64,000 nucleotides of DNA from Sphingobacterium deserti (GTDB lineage: Bacteria > Bacteroidota > Bacteroidia > Sphingobacteriales > Sphingobacteriaceae), in contig NZ_JJMU01000053.1 in NCBI RefSeq assembly GCF_000757725.1, positions 147,137-211,136 on the forward strand. The letters are read 5' to 3'. The notes under the pieces were generated by a model. The model did not search any database, was not told where the DNA came from, and saw nothing but the letters and a program-made list of their open reading frames with translations. A program made the position numbers and the translations under genes. This document shows, in pieces, positions 42,673 through 49,234 of this stretch; the first letter of the stretch is position 1; every line of letters begins with the position of its first letter.

Positions 42673-43134
42673 TTATCGTTCCGATTGTTTCATATAGTCA
42701 AAAGCTCCTATGCGCAGATTGATACCATACTCTAAATAGGCCTTCAAACAGGCCAGGAAATTCGCCCAGCCACCTGTTTGTCTTTTCATTTGTTCGACGC
42801 CATCCGGAGTGTTCTCCATTTCGTGCTCCACGATCCGCACAACGGTGGAGTTGTTATCACCCTCGCTCAAGAAAATTTCTACCAGCTGATTTGCCTCGCC
42901 GCCACTCCAGTCAAAAGAAATGTATGTATCCGCAACAATTTCTTTACCCGTCACAGGAAAAGATTCTGGAAATTCAGGGAAAGACCATTGTACGGTTTTA
43001 TCTGTTTCCAGTGTGCCGCTGGATTCGCCAATAAAATAGTTGCTCATTTTTGAGGGTTCGATGATCGCCTGAAACACGTCGTTCATCGATTTCTGAATTT
43101 GGATCTGTGCATTTGCTGTTAATTTCTGCATCAT
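42673..43134 (-). CDS. SRPBCC (AHSA1-type) protein
   Basis: 153 residues with the helix-grip fold: ANAQIQIQKSMNDVFQAIIE (first strand and helix), GTLETDKTVQWSFPEFPESF, VRIVEHEMENTPDGVEQMK and a long C-terminal helix GGWANFLACLKAYLEYGINL. AHSA1-like bacterial proteins bind small hydrophobic ligands; the target is unknown. Between the VOC gene (7 bp upstream) and DUF1697 (7 bp downstream). Confidence 0.88.
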   Translation of the reverse strand: MMQKLTANAQIQIQKSMNDVFQAIIEPSKMSNYFIGESSGTLETDKTVQWSFPEFPESFPVTGKEIVADTYISFDWSGGEANQLVEIFLSEGDNNSTVVRIVEHEMENTPDGVEQMKRQTGGWANFLACLKAYLEYGINLRIGAFDYMKQSER

Positions 43135-43141
43135 TATCTAT

Positions 43142-43966
43142 TTAAATCATCAAATCTGCAATGGTTATTTTATTCATCCGCATTAATGTCTTATTTGCCG
43201 CAGGGTTGTTCCGCAGAAGTTCATCAATATTATGCGGAACGATTTGCCAGCTCACGCCATAGGGATCCTTACACCAGCCACATCGACTTTCCTCGCCATT
43301 TTTAGTCATAGCCGCCCAATAATAGTCAATTTCTGTTTGATCTTGACACGGAATGACTAAAGACAAAGCTTCATTGAATGAGAAAGGTTGGTCATGCACA
43401 CTGTCTGCTGCCATTAGCGTCATGCCATTCACCATAAATTGCGCTTGCAAGATTTGTCCTTCTCGATCCCCATCTGGATAGGACATACTGCCCTGATCTG
43501 TAAACTCACGAAAGACCGATTTGTAAAAGGCGAGCGCTTCCTTGCACTTGCCCTGCTGCGGGCCGCAAAATAGGAGGGTGGGCATTATTGGCTGATAGTT
43601 TACGTCTTCAAGCGAGCCTAAAAATAATTGCCAGGATACTTTGTTTTTATCACTCATCCATCCATAGTACGGACTCCAGGCGTAACTGTCGAGCGGCATA
43701 ATTACTTCCCCATCATCCATAAGCATCTCCCAGAGACGATCTATCTCTTCCTGTGTCTCACAAATCACCATGAAAGAGATAGCAGGATTGGGCTTGAAAT
43801 ACGGCCCGCCATTTATAGCTATAAAGGGTACTCCATTCAATTTAGCAGAAACTACGATGGCATTGCTCTCTATAATTTGGCTGTCGGGAAATATCTCTAC
43901 GTAGTCTTTAAATGCTTCTTTGGCAGCCTCGCTAAACCAAATTGCAGGGTAAATAGTTCCTTTCAT
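43142..43966 (-). CDS. Double-domain VOC / PhnB-like protein
   Basis: 274 residues made of two tandem PhnB/3-demethylubiquinone-methyltransferase-like VOC domains (about 1-125 and 135-255). Each has the W/Y-F and E-I-D block (CETQEEIDRLWEMLMDDGE; CQDQTEIDYYWAAMTKNGEE) and ends with a WM/DxxKVSWQ or CKDPYGVSWQIVP strand. No glyoxalase metal set is complete. Probably a ligand-binding or unknown-dioxygenase-like protein. First of a tight sub-operon with the SRPBCC, DUF1697 and NTF2-like genes. Confidence 0.88.
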   Translation of the reverse strand: MKGTIYPAIWFSEAAKEAFKDYVEIFPDSQIIESNAIVVSAKLNGVPFIAINGGPYFKPNPAISFMVICETQEEIDRLWEMLMDDGEVIMPLDSYAWSPYYGWMSDKNKVSWQLFLGSLEDVNYQPIMPTLLFCGPQQGKCKEALAFYKSVFREFTDQGSMSYPDGDREGQILQAQFMVNGMTLMAADSVHDQPFSFNEALSLVIPCQDQTEIDYYWAAMTKNGEESRCGWCKDPYGVSWQIVPHNIDELLRNNPAANKTLMRMNKITIADLMI

Positions 43967-44030
43967 TATTGATTATTAGGTTAACAAAACTCGATAACGT
44001 CCGCGACTTGACCGCTCCAACGTTCTCATA

Positions 44031-44552
44031 TTATTGTGTCTCTAATATAGTCTTTAAGTTTTGAAGTCCCACCTCAAAATCCTTATTCATATCATAAAAA
44101 ACATTCATGATATTGAAAGGGTAGGGCATGGTGCCACTAATTTCCCATGTCACTTGACTTTGGTTTGGGCCGAGATCTTCTACAGCTATAAAAGATGGAT
44201 TTGCAATGCCCGTTCCCTGAAAGTAAAGATTCATGTCGATTCGCTTACCCGGCTCGATATGCGTCACTACTTGTTTCCCGTCGCCTACTTTTTTGCTCTT
44301 CCACTCATACGTAAAACCTACAGTGCCATCAGTGCCCGAATACTTTTTTTCGATGTTCGGATCCTGTTTGGACCAGGCATCATAATTCCCTTGATTTTTT
44401 ATTGCAGACACATAATCGAATACTTCTGCACTTGGACGATCAATAGTAATTTGACTACCTGCATGAAATTTTCTGGGTAAAATTAGCGCGATGATCAGCA
44501 CGAGGACTACCAGCGCTACAACGGTTAAGAGGATATACTTTAAAATTTTCAT
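44031..44552 (-). CDS. SRPBCC / polyketide cyclase-like protein with N-terminal membrane anchor
   Basis: 173 residues. The first 27 form one hydrophobic span (MKILKYILLTVVALVVLVLI), followed by a START-like domain (SQITIDRPSAEVFDYVSAIK, WEISGTMPYPFNIMNVFYDM, LQNLKTILE). The only member of the cluster predicted to be membrane-attached with its domain outside the cytoplasm. 221 bp separate it from the upstream VOC gene, with no recognisable gene in that gap. Confidence 0.88.
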   Translation of the reverse strand: MKILKYILLTVVALVVLVLIIALILPRKFHAGSQITIDRPSAEVFDYVSAIKNQGNYDAWSKQDPNIEKKYSGTDGTVGFTYEWKSKKVGDGKQVVTHIEPGKRIDMNLYFQGTGIANPSFIAVEDLGPNQSQVTWEISGTMPYPFNIMNVFYDMNKDFEVGLQNLKTILETQ

Positions 44553-44773
44553 AATGTCTAGTTGTTAGCTGTTTAAATATTGAAGATTAGCTGCAGCACC
44601 CCTAGATTGATCTCTGGCAGATCCTTTAGTGGGACGAATGACTGTATACCCGCTTTTCACATTTTTTGGCGTTACCAGTACGTCTACGGCTAATTGCATT
44701 TGCGAAAATGGCAATAGCAGAATATATGCAATTGATAACGAGGTTATTGTCTATCTTCTGCTATTTTGCCAAT

Positions 44774-45217
44774 TTACCCCATTTTCTTGTTTCCTTCGTA
44801 ATGGATCATCCAGCTGATTCCAAATTTATCTGTGAAAGAAGAGAAACGCTCTGCAAAAAATGTTTCTTCGAGATCCATCTCCATGTTTCGCGCATCTATG
44901 CTTAGCTTATCATGGAGCTGGCGTGCTTCTTCCGCAGTGTCTGTATCAAGCATAATATATGTTCCAGTACCGAACACCGCCTTTTGGCCAAAACTTTCGA
45001 CACAATCCGACCCCATAAGCATAACATCCTCATTGATTTTTATTGCAGTGTGCATTATCTTATGCGCATCTTCTTCTGGAATGCTAAAGTTAGGGTCTGC
45101 TGGCATATCACCAAAACGGTGCGTGCCTAAAAGTGGTTTTTCGAATACGGTCTGGTAGAAATTAAAAGCTTCTTCGCAGTTGCCGTTGAAGTTAAGGTAA
45201 GCATGTAGTTTTGCCAT
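44774..45217 (-). CDS. VOC / PhnB-like protein
   Basis: 147 residues of a single PhnB-type VOC domain: MAKLHAYLNFNGNCEEAFNF, YQTVFEKPLLGTHRFGDMP, DTAEEARQLHDKLSIDAR and FTDKFGISWMIHYEG. This is the usual Bacteroidota PhnB-like form, similar to the half-domains of the double VOC protein in this cluster. The function is unknown; PhnB itself is not needed for phosphonate breakdown. Confidence 0.9.
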   Translation of the reverse strand: MAKLHAYLNFNGNCEEAFNFYQTVFEKPLLGTHRFGDMPADPNFSIPEEDAHKIMHTAIKINEDVMLMGSDCVESFGQKAVFGTGTYIMLDTDTAEEARQLHDKLSIDARNMEMDLEETFFAERFSSFTDKFGISWMIHYEGNKKMG

Positions 45218-45272
45218 GATTATTAAATTTTTATGTTTATTGTATGAAGCCTGTTATCTGATAGTAAATAAG

Positions 45273-45773
45273 CTACTTGTTGTTCGCTAACCAATCTCCT
45301 AGGTTGTTCTGTCCCATCTCAAAGCCTTCTCTAAAACCCATATCTACCAATTGTGATAGATCTTCCGCAGATTTTGCACGGAGGTGATTTTCAACGCGTG
45401 TCCCCATTTCGTTTTCGCTAAATTCGGTACGCCAGTGCATGGATGGCATGTCAGCATTCGGTTGTCCATGCTCGTCACAGAAGTTGTCTTTTCCTTCGAA
45501 ATAAGAAAGTAGTTCTATCTCGCCATATGAGCAACGGCTCCAAGCTACCTCACCATCGGGTCCATTCATGCTGTAAAGCCATTCACCTCCCTCGCGGAAA
45601 TCCATGTGCTTGGTATGGCATTTCCAAGGCTCTGGTGCCCACCATTGGTCTAAAATGGAAGCCTCTGTCCAAGCCTTCCAAACCTGCTCCAAGGGAGCTG
45701 CATATTGCCGTGAAATGTGGACAGACCTACCATCTGCCGCTATCTCGAATTGCATAGTGTTTGTTCTTTCCAT
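45273..45773 (-). CDS. SRPBCC (AHSA1-type) protein
   Basis: 166 residues with a helix-grip domain: VHISRQYAAPLEQVWKAWTE, ASILDQWWAPEPWKCHTKHM, FREGGEWLYSMNGPDGEVAW, and MGFREGFEMGQNNLGDWLA as the C-terminal helix. The WWAPEPW block is standard for this AHSA1 subgroup. A -7 box TAACTTTG at 45843-45836 suggests an internal promoter for the second half of the cluster. Confidence 0.9.
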   Translation of the reverse strand: MERTNTMQFEIAADGRSVHISRQYAAPLEQVWKAWTEASILDQWWAPEPWKCHTKHMDFREGGEWLYSMNGPDGEVAWSRCSYGEIELLSYFEGKDNFCDEHGQPNADMPSMHWRTEFSENEMGTRVENHLRAKSAEDLSQLVDMGFREGFEMGQNNLGDWLANNK

Positions 45774-45835
45774 GATGCTATTATTTTCAGTTTACTAATA
45801 GGTGCTTTAAGGTCTTGTCTACTTCTTGACTATAA

Positions 45836-45843
45836 CAAAGTTA
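45836..45843 (-). promoter_or_regulatory. Candidate -7 box TAACTTTG inside the small-protein cluster
   Basis: It fits TAnnTTTG in the 180-base gap before the SRPBCC gene at 45773, the largest but one of the gaps in the run. The leader would be about 55-60 bases. No clear -33 element is seen. Confidence 0.4.
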
Positions 45844-45953
45844 ATAGGTTTGTACATAGCCGGGCTTGGCATAGGACAAGATTTCTGAACGGCTAATGGC
45901 ATTGTTGATATCATGCTCGTTTCAAAATGCGCCTGTCTTAGTCGTTGGACTCC

Positions 45954-46340
45954 TTAGCCTTTCGTCTTCTTCTTGCTCCCTGCTTCAGCCTTTTCTTTCA
46001 TTTTTTGCATATTGAAGTGTACAATCTTTTCAAGCAGCTGTTGTGGTAGCTCTTCGTTAAGCGGTAACTGAATAGCTCCTTTGGAAGTTTTGTATTTGGC
46101 TAATTCCGCCTGATAGTGGACGATAGCATCCGGGCCTGGATAAATGCCCAAATGATTTTTAAACCGTGCGAAATGGATCAAGTTACCATGATAACGGAAC
46201 GTAGGCATTTGATAGCTGATTGCCTCCGTCGCTTCTGGAGCAGCCTTGCGTATGACCTCTCTGGTGGCTTGTAACAGCTGCTGCTGATCAGCCGGAAACT
46301 GTGCGATGTATTCGTCGATCGTGTTGCATGTGTTCTTCAT
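45954..46340 (-). CDS. DUF1801 family protein (YdhG-like)
   Basis: 128 residues: TIDEYIAQFPADQQQLLQAT, AAPEATEAISYQMPTFRYHG, NLIHFARFKNHLGIYPGP and a helical basic tail (KMKEKAEAGSKKKTKG). This is the YdhG/Fra-like DUF1801 form, sometimes called an iron chaperone by homology to a Bacillus protein; no metal site can be named here. It lies 5 bp after the DUF6157 gene. Confidence 0.9.
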   Translation of the reverse strand: MKNTCNTIDEYIAQFPADQQQLLQATREVIRKAAPEATEAISYQMPTFRYHGNLIHFARFKNHLGIYPGPDAIVHYQAELAKYKTSKGAIQLPLNEELPQQLLEKIVHFNMQKMKEKAEAGSKKKTKG

Positions 46341-46345
46341 AACCT

Positions 46346-46759
46346 TTATCTTTTTGATCTCATCGCCGATATCTTCTTTATGCTGTCATCAGCAAGCAGT
46401 TCCTGATAAGACGGCGAGGCGCTATCCACTAGTTTAACTTTCCCTTCATCGTTTGATAATATTCCCCAGCCGTAGGTCTTTGCTAAGGGCGAGGTGCGCA
46501 GGCATGGTTGTCCCTTAGAAAAAAAACGTTCGCGTGCTTCTGGAACTTCCGAATTATGTAGGTCATTTTTCTGCGCATAAATTAAGAACAGGACTTCGTC
46601 TGATGTGTAATGAAAGGGGGAATTGCCGATTAGATCAAACTGCAGTTGCGCAATGGTTTTATTTTCGGTTTTCTCCGGCGGCTTACTTCCCTGATCAGCT
46701 TTGCTATCTTCCGCCGTCGTTATTAAGCTATTGTAATAGTTTGTGGAATGCTTTTTCAT
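46346..46759 (-). CDS. DUF6157 family protein
   Basis: 137 residues that match my memory of DUF6157: THNYY-like start (HSTNYYNSLITTAEDSKADQ), ENKTIAQLQFDLIGNSPFHY, EARERFFSKGQPCLRTSPLA and the C-terminal AMRSKR. The function is unknown. It is soluble with no signal peptide, and is coupled to the DUF1801 gene. Confidence 0.85.
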   Translation of the reverse strand: MKKHSTNYYNSLITTAEDSKADQGSKPPEKTENKTIAQLQFDLIGNSPFHYTSDEVLFLIYAQKNDLHNSEVPEARERFFSKGQPCLRTSPLAKTYGWGILSNDEGKVKLVDSASPSYQELLADDSIKKISAMRSKR

Positions 46760-46792
46760 AGAATTATTGCATGTAGGATTGGTGGTTAGCTA

Positions 46793-47230
46793 TTATCCAT
46801 CTTTTGGCTTTACACGCGTGTAAGTGTTGCTTAGAAATTTTATACTTTCTTGCATTAACGCTTCCAACGATGGTATATCGATATCTGCAAGTCGCTTTAC
46901 GTATATACAAGCTTTACCTATCTTGAATTTACCAAGGTTGGCCAGCAAGTAGCGGTGTTGTTCGTTGCCGGTATACACATAGAGCGAGAATGCGCTTTTA
47001 CGCGGAGAGAAAGCAACTAAGGGAGCTTCGCCGGAATGCCCACTGGCATATGTGTATGCATACCGCCCAAAACCAATAATGTTGGGGCCAAACATCTGAG
47101 CGCTTTCACCGGTAGCAGCTTCCATTAGTCTGATTAGCGCCTCACTATCTGCTTGTTTTTGGTCATCCAGTAAGGTTTGCAGGAATAGCGATACAGATTC
47201 CGTTGTGTAAGCTGTTTTGTTTGTTGCCAT
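46793..47230 (-). CDS. DUF1801 family protein, second form
   Basis: 145 residues: LLDDQKQADSEALIRLMEAA, MFGPNIIGFGRYAYTYASGH, APLVAFSPRKSAFSLYVYTG, CIYVKRLADIDIPSLEALM. It belongs to the DUF1801 superfamily but to a different branch from the YdhG-like gene 450 bp away, so the two are not recent copies. The function is unknown. Confidence 0.88.
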   Translation of the reverse strand: MATNKTAYTTESVSLFLQTLLDDQKQADSEALIRLMEAATGESAQMFGPNIIGFGRYAYTYASGHSGEAPLVAFSPRKSAFSLYVYTGNEQHRYLLANLGKFKIGKACIYVKRLADIDIPSLEALMQESIKFLSNTYTRVKPKDG

Positions 47231-47291
47231 TTGTTATTTGTGCGTTTAGCGTCTTGTTAATATAAAGGTATTTTCACTAGCCTCCGGGTTC

Positions 47292-47720
47292 TCAGGACGT
47301 TGTGCCTCCGTAAACTCGCTCTACGTAGCTTTTGAAATTATCTAAAATAGCTTGCCAACCATCGCGTTGCATGTCGATGGGGTTTTCGCTTTCTGCATCG
47401 AAAGTAATTTCAACAGCCGTTCCATCACGATGTTCATCAAAGTTGATGTCCACCTGCCGTCCATCTGGCATAGCATATGCAATACGTTTAAAAGGTTCAA
47501 TAGCTGTATATTGACCTTCGAAATCGAAACCAAAACTTCCATCCTTCGCTTCCATTCTGTTGCTGAATTTTCCGCCAACCCGTAAGTCGTTCTTTGCGTT
47601 TGTACACTGCCAATCTGCAGACGCTTGATTCCATTGCATGATATCTTCCGCCGAGTTGTATGCATTCCAAATCGTTGCCACATTGTTCGCTATACGCGAT
47701 TTCACTGTTATCTTTTCCAT
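47292..47720 (-). CDS. SRPBCC (AHSA1-type) protein
   Basis: 142 residues: ITVKSRIANNVATIWNAYNS, EDIMQWNQASADWQCTNAKN, LRVGGKFSNRMEAKDGSFGF, YTAIEPFKRIAYAMPDGRQV and a final helix GWQAILDNFKSYVERVY. A typical bacterial AHSA1 helix-grip protein. It starts 4 bp after the VOC gene upstream. Confidence 0.9.
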   Translation of the reverse strand: MEKITVKSRIANNVATIWNAYNSAEDIMQWNQASADWQCTNAKNDLRVGGKFSNRMEAKDGSFGFDFEGQYTAIEPFKRIAYAMPDGRQVDINFDEHRDGTAVEITFDAESENPIDMQRDGWQAILDNFKSYVERVYGGTTS

Positions 47721-47724
47721 ATCA

Positions 47725-48105
47725 TTATTCTACGTTTTCTTTCTGTTTTTTTAAGAGTAAGACGTTGCCCGATGGATCTTTGATCCAGTGCATGGACGGG
47801 CTTATTTCTTCGATTTCATCGCATGTGGTCACATCATTTGTCCGGAGGTAGGTGGTTGCGCGTTCCACATTATCGGTGTACAATTCAAGCCATACTTGCG
47901 GTTGTGTAGCATCCGCAACGCAATCTAACCACAATATGTTCGGACCAAAATGAAGCCTATGTGTCCGCAAGACCGTAGGATGCGTTATCGGGATTTCTTC
48001 GACATCAAACAAAAGTATGTCTCTGTAGAAAGCCACCGTCCGTTCGTAGTCAGCGGTCGAAATTTTCATTGCCATATTGAGCCCACCTTTGAAATTAATC
48101 TCCAT
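47725..48105 (-). CDS. VOC family (glyoxalase/bleomycin-resistance-like) protein
   Basis: 126 residues of one VOC domain: MAMKISTADYERTVAFYRDI, LWLDCVADATQPQVWLELYT, SPSMHWIKDPSGNVLLLKKQ. The metal-binding set is not complete enough to claim glyoxalase activity. First gene of the twelve-gene run, 90 bp downstream of the Crp/Fnr gene. Confidence 0.88.
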   Translation of the reverse strand: MEINFKGGLNMAMKISTADYERTVAFYRDILLFDVEEIPITHPTVLRTHRLHFGPNILWLDCVADATQPQVWLELYTDNVERATTYLRTNDVTTCDEIEEISPSMHWIKDPSGNVLLLKKQKENVE

Positions 48106-48195
48106 AACGCCTCTTGTTTTATCGGTTTACTATCCAAAAATAAGGGCTGAAGTGTTTGCAAATCTTACCCTAAGACAACTTTTTCCTTCGAGGTG

Positions 48196-48780
48196 CTACT
48201 TTCCTACCAATTCTTTCCGTATACGGCTTAATGAGGTATCCGTGATGCCCAAGAACGTTGCGATATGCTTCAATGGCGCTTGTTGTAGTATCTGTGGCTT
48301 TTCTTCGAGTAACTGTTGGTAGCGATCAATCGCCGAAAGACTGATCATATCGAGCGCTCTTTTTTTTGTTAAAAAAAGCTGGTGTGATAGCCATGCTCGT
48401 CCCCATTCCGTAACAGCCGGAATTTTTGCGAAAAGATCTTGAAAAGCATCAAATTGAATGCGCCAAAGCGTACAATCTGTTAAGCATACTATATTTTCCT
48501 GTGTAGGAATGTGATGAAATATGGAGGCGACTTCGATAACGATCTCGTCTTCGCAGAAAAAGTTTGTACTGATATCATTTCCATCATAGTCATAAACGAA
48601 GGACCGAACGATTCCTTTTTCCAAAATATAATAGCAATCGCTTATCTGACCTTCACGCAGTAATAAATCACCTTTTTTGAACGTCATCTTTTCGTGCTTT
48701 TCTACAACTTGATCTAAATCAGTATAGGTCATGGATGGATATTGATAAATTAACCGAAGTTTATCTGGGTACATAAGCAT
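48196..48780 (-). CDS. Crp/Fnr family transcriptional regulator
   Basis: 194 residues. Residues 20-130 form a cyclic-nucleotide-binding-like beta roll (MTFKKGDLLLREGQISDCYY, SFVYDYDGNDISTNFFCEDE) and the C-terminal 40 residues a winged helix (KHIATFLGITDTSLSRIRKE). No Fe-S cysteines of the Fnr type are seen, and the cAMP-contact Arg/Glu set is not conserved, so the signal is unknown, as for most Bacteroidota members. It heads the small-protein cluster on the same strand and is its most likely regulator. Confidence 0.9.
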   Translation of the reverse strand: MLMYPDKLRLIYQYPSMTYTDLDQVVEKHEKMTFKKGDLLLREGQISDCYYILEKGIVRSFVYDYDGNDISTNFFCEDEIVIEVASIFHHIPTQENIVCLTDCTLWRIQFDAFQDLFAKIPAVTEWGRAWLSHQLFLTKKRALDMISLSAIDRYQQLLEEKPQILQQAPLKHIATFLGITDTSLSRIRKELVGK

Positions 48781-48892
48781 TGGTTATAGAAATTGTTTCA
48801 CTTTATTAAGATCATAAACACATCACAATTATTATTAAAATTATAAAAATATTTGGAATGTGATAGCGATATTATGATTTTATAAAAGGTCG

Positions 48893-49140
48893 CTCAAAAA
48901 GAATGACTTCTTTTGGCGTATTGTGTATTGCGTAGGGAGAATTGAATAAAAGTAGGCGCCATTGCGGAAGGAGGACGAGGACGAAGCAATCTTACGCTTG
49001 TAAAAATGCAGATTGCCGCGTCATACTTCCTCGCAAGGACGCATTTTTGGACTTAAACGCCATTGCGGAAGGAGGAACAGCGTGTTGTGTATTAAGTAGT
49101 GCGTAATGGGAATTGAGATGTCACGTGTGATAAAAGTGAG
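48893..49140. repeat. Composite intergenic repeat (CGCCATTGCGGAAGGAGGA inverted pairs plus GTGTATTGCG words)
   Basis: CGCCATTGCGGAAGGAGGA occurs twice (about 48958 and 49050). GACGAAGCAATCTTACG and AGATTGCCGCGTCATACTTC form a rough inverted pair between them. Words GTATTGTGTATTGCGTAG and GTGTTGTGTATTAAGTAGTG flank the unit and are complements of the ACTACGCAATAC words at 55400-55640. It is related to the widespread bacterial motif of the CGTCATTGCGAGG...GAAGCAATC type. No gene is present in the 454-base gap. Confidence 0.6.
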
Positions 49141-49184
49141 TGTTATCACGATGGGAGGTATGACGAGGTGCTATCTTTACAGAA

Positions 49185-49214
49185 AAAAGCTGCCTTTATC
49201 AAAAAGCAGCTTTT
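49185..49214 (-). terminator. Terminator of the DUF5686 gene
   Basis: AAAAGCTGC pairs with GCAGCTTTT over a 12-base loop, and TTTTTTC follows on the minus strand. Confidence 0.8.
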
Positions 49215-49234
49215 CTAAGTAAACCATAGCAGTT

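Noticed and set aside
44553..44773. Possible gene remnant in the gap inside the small-protein cluster
   Set aside because: A minus-strand stretch reads KSGYTVIRPTKGSARDQS but has no start or recognisable family, and the plus-strand frames overlap the VOC gene.
48813..48863. TGTGA half-sites before the Crp/Fnr gene
   Set aside because: The two half-sites are 30 bases apart and do not form a TGTGA-N6-TCACA palindrome.
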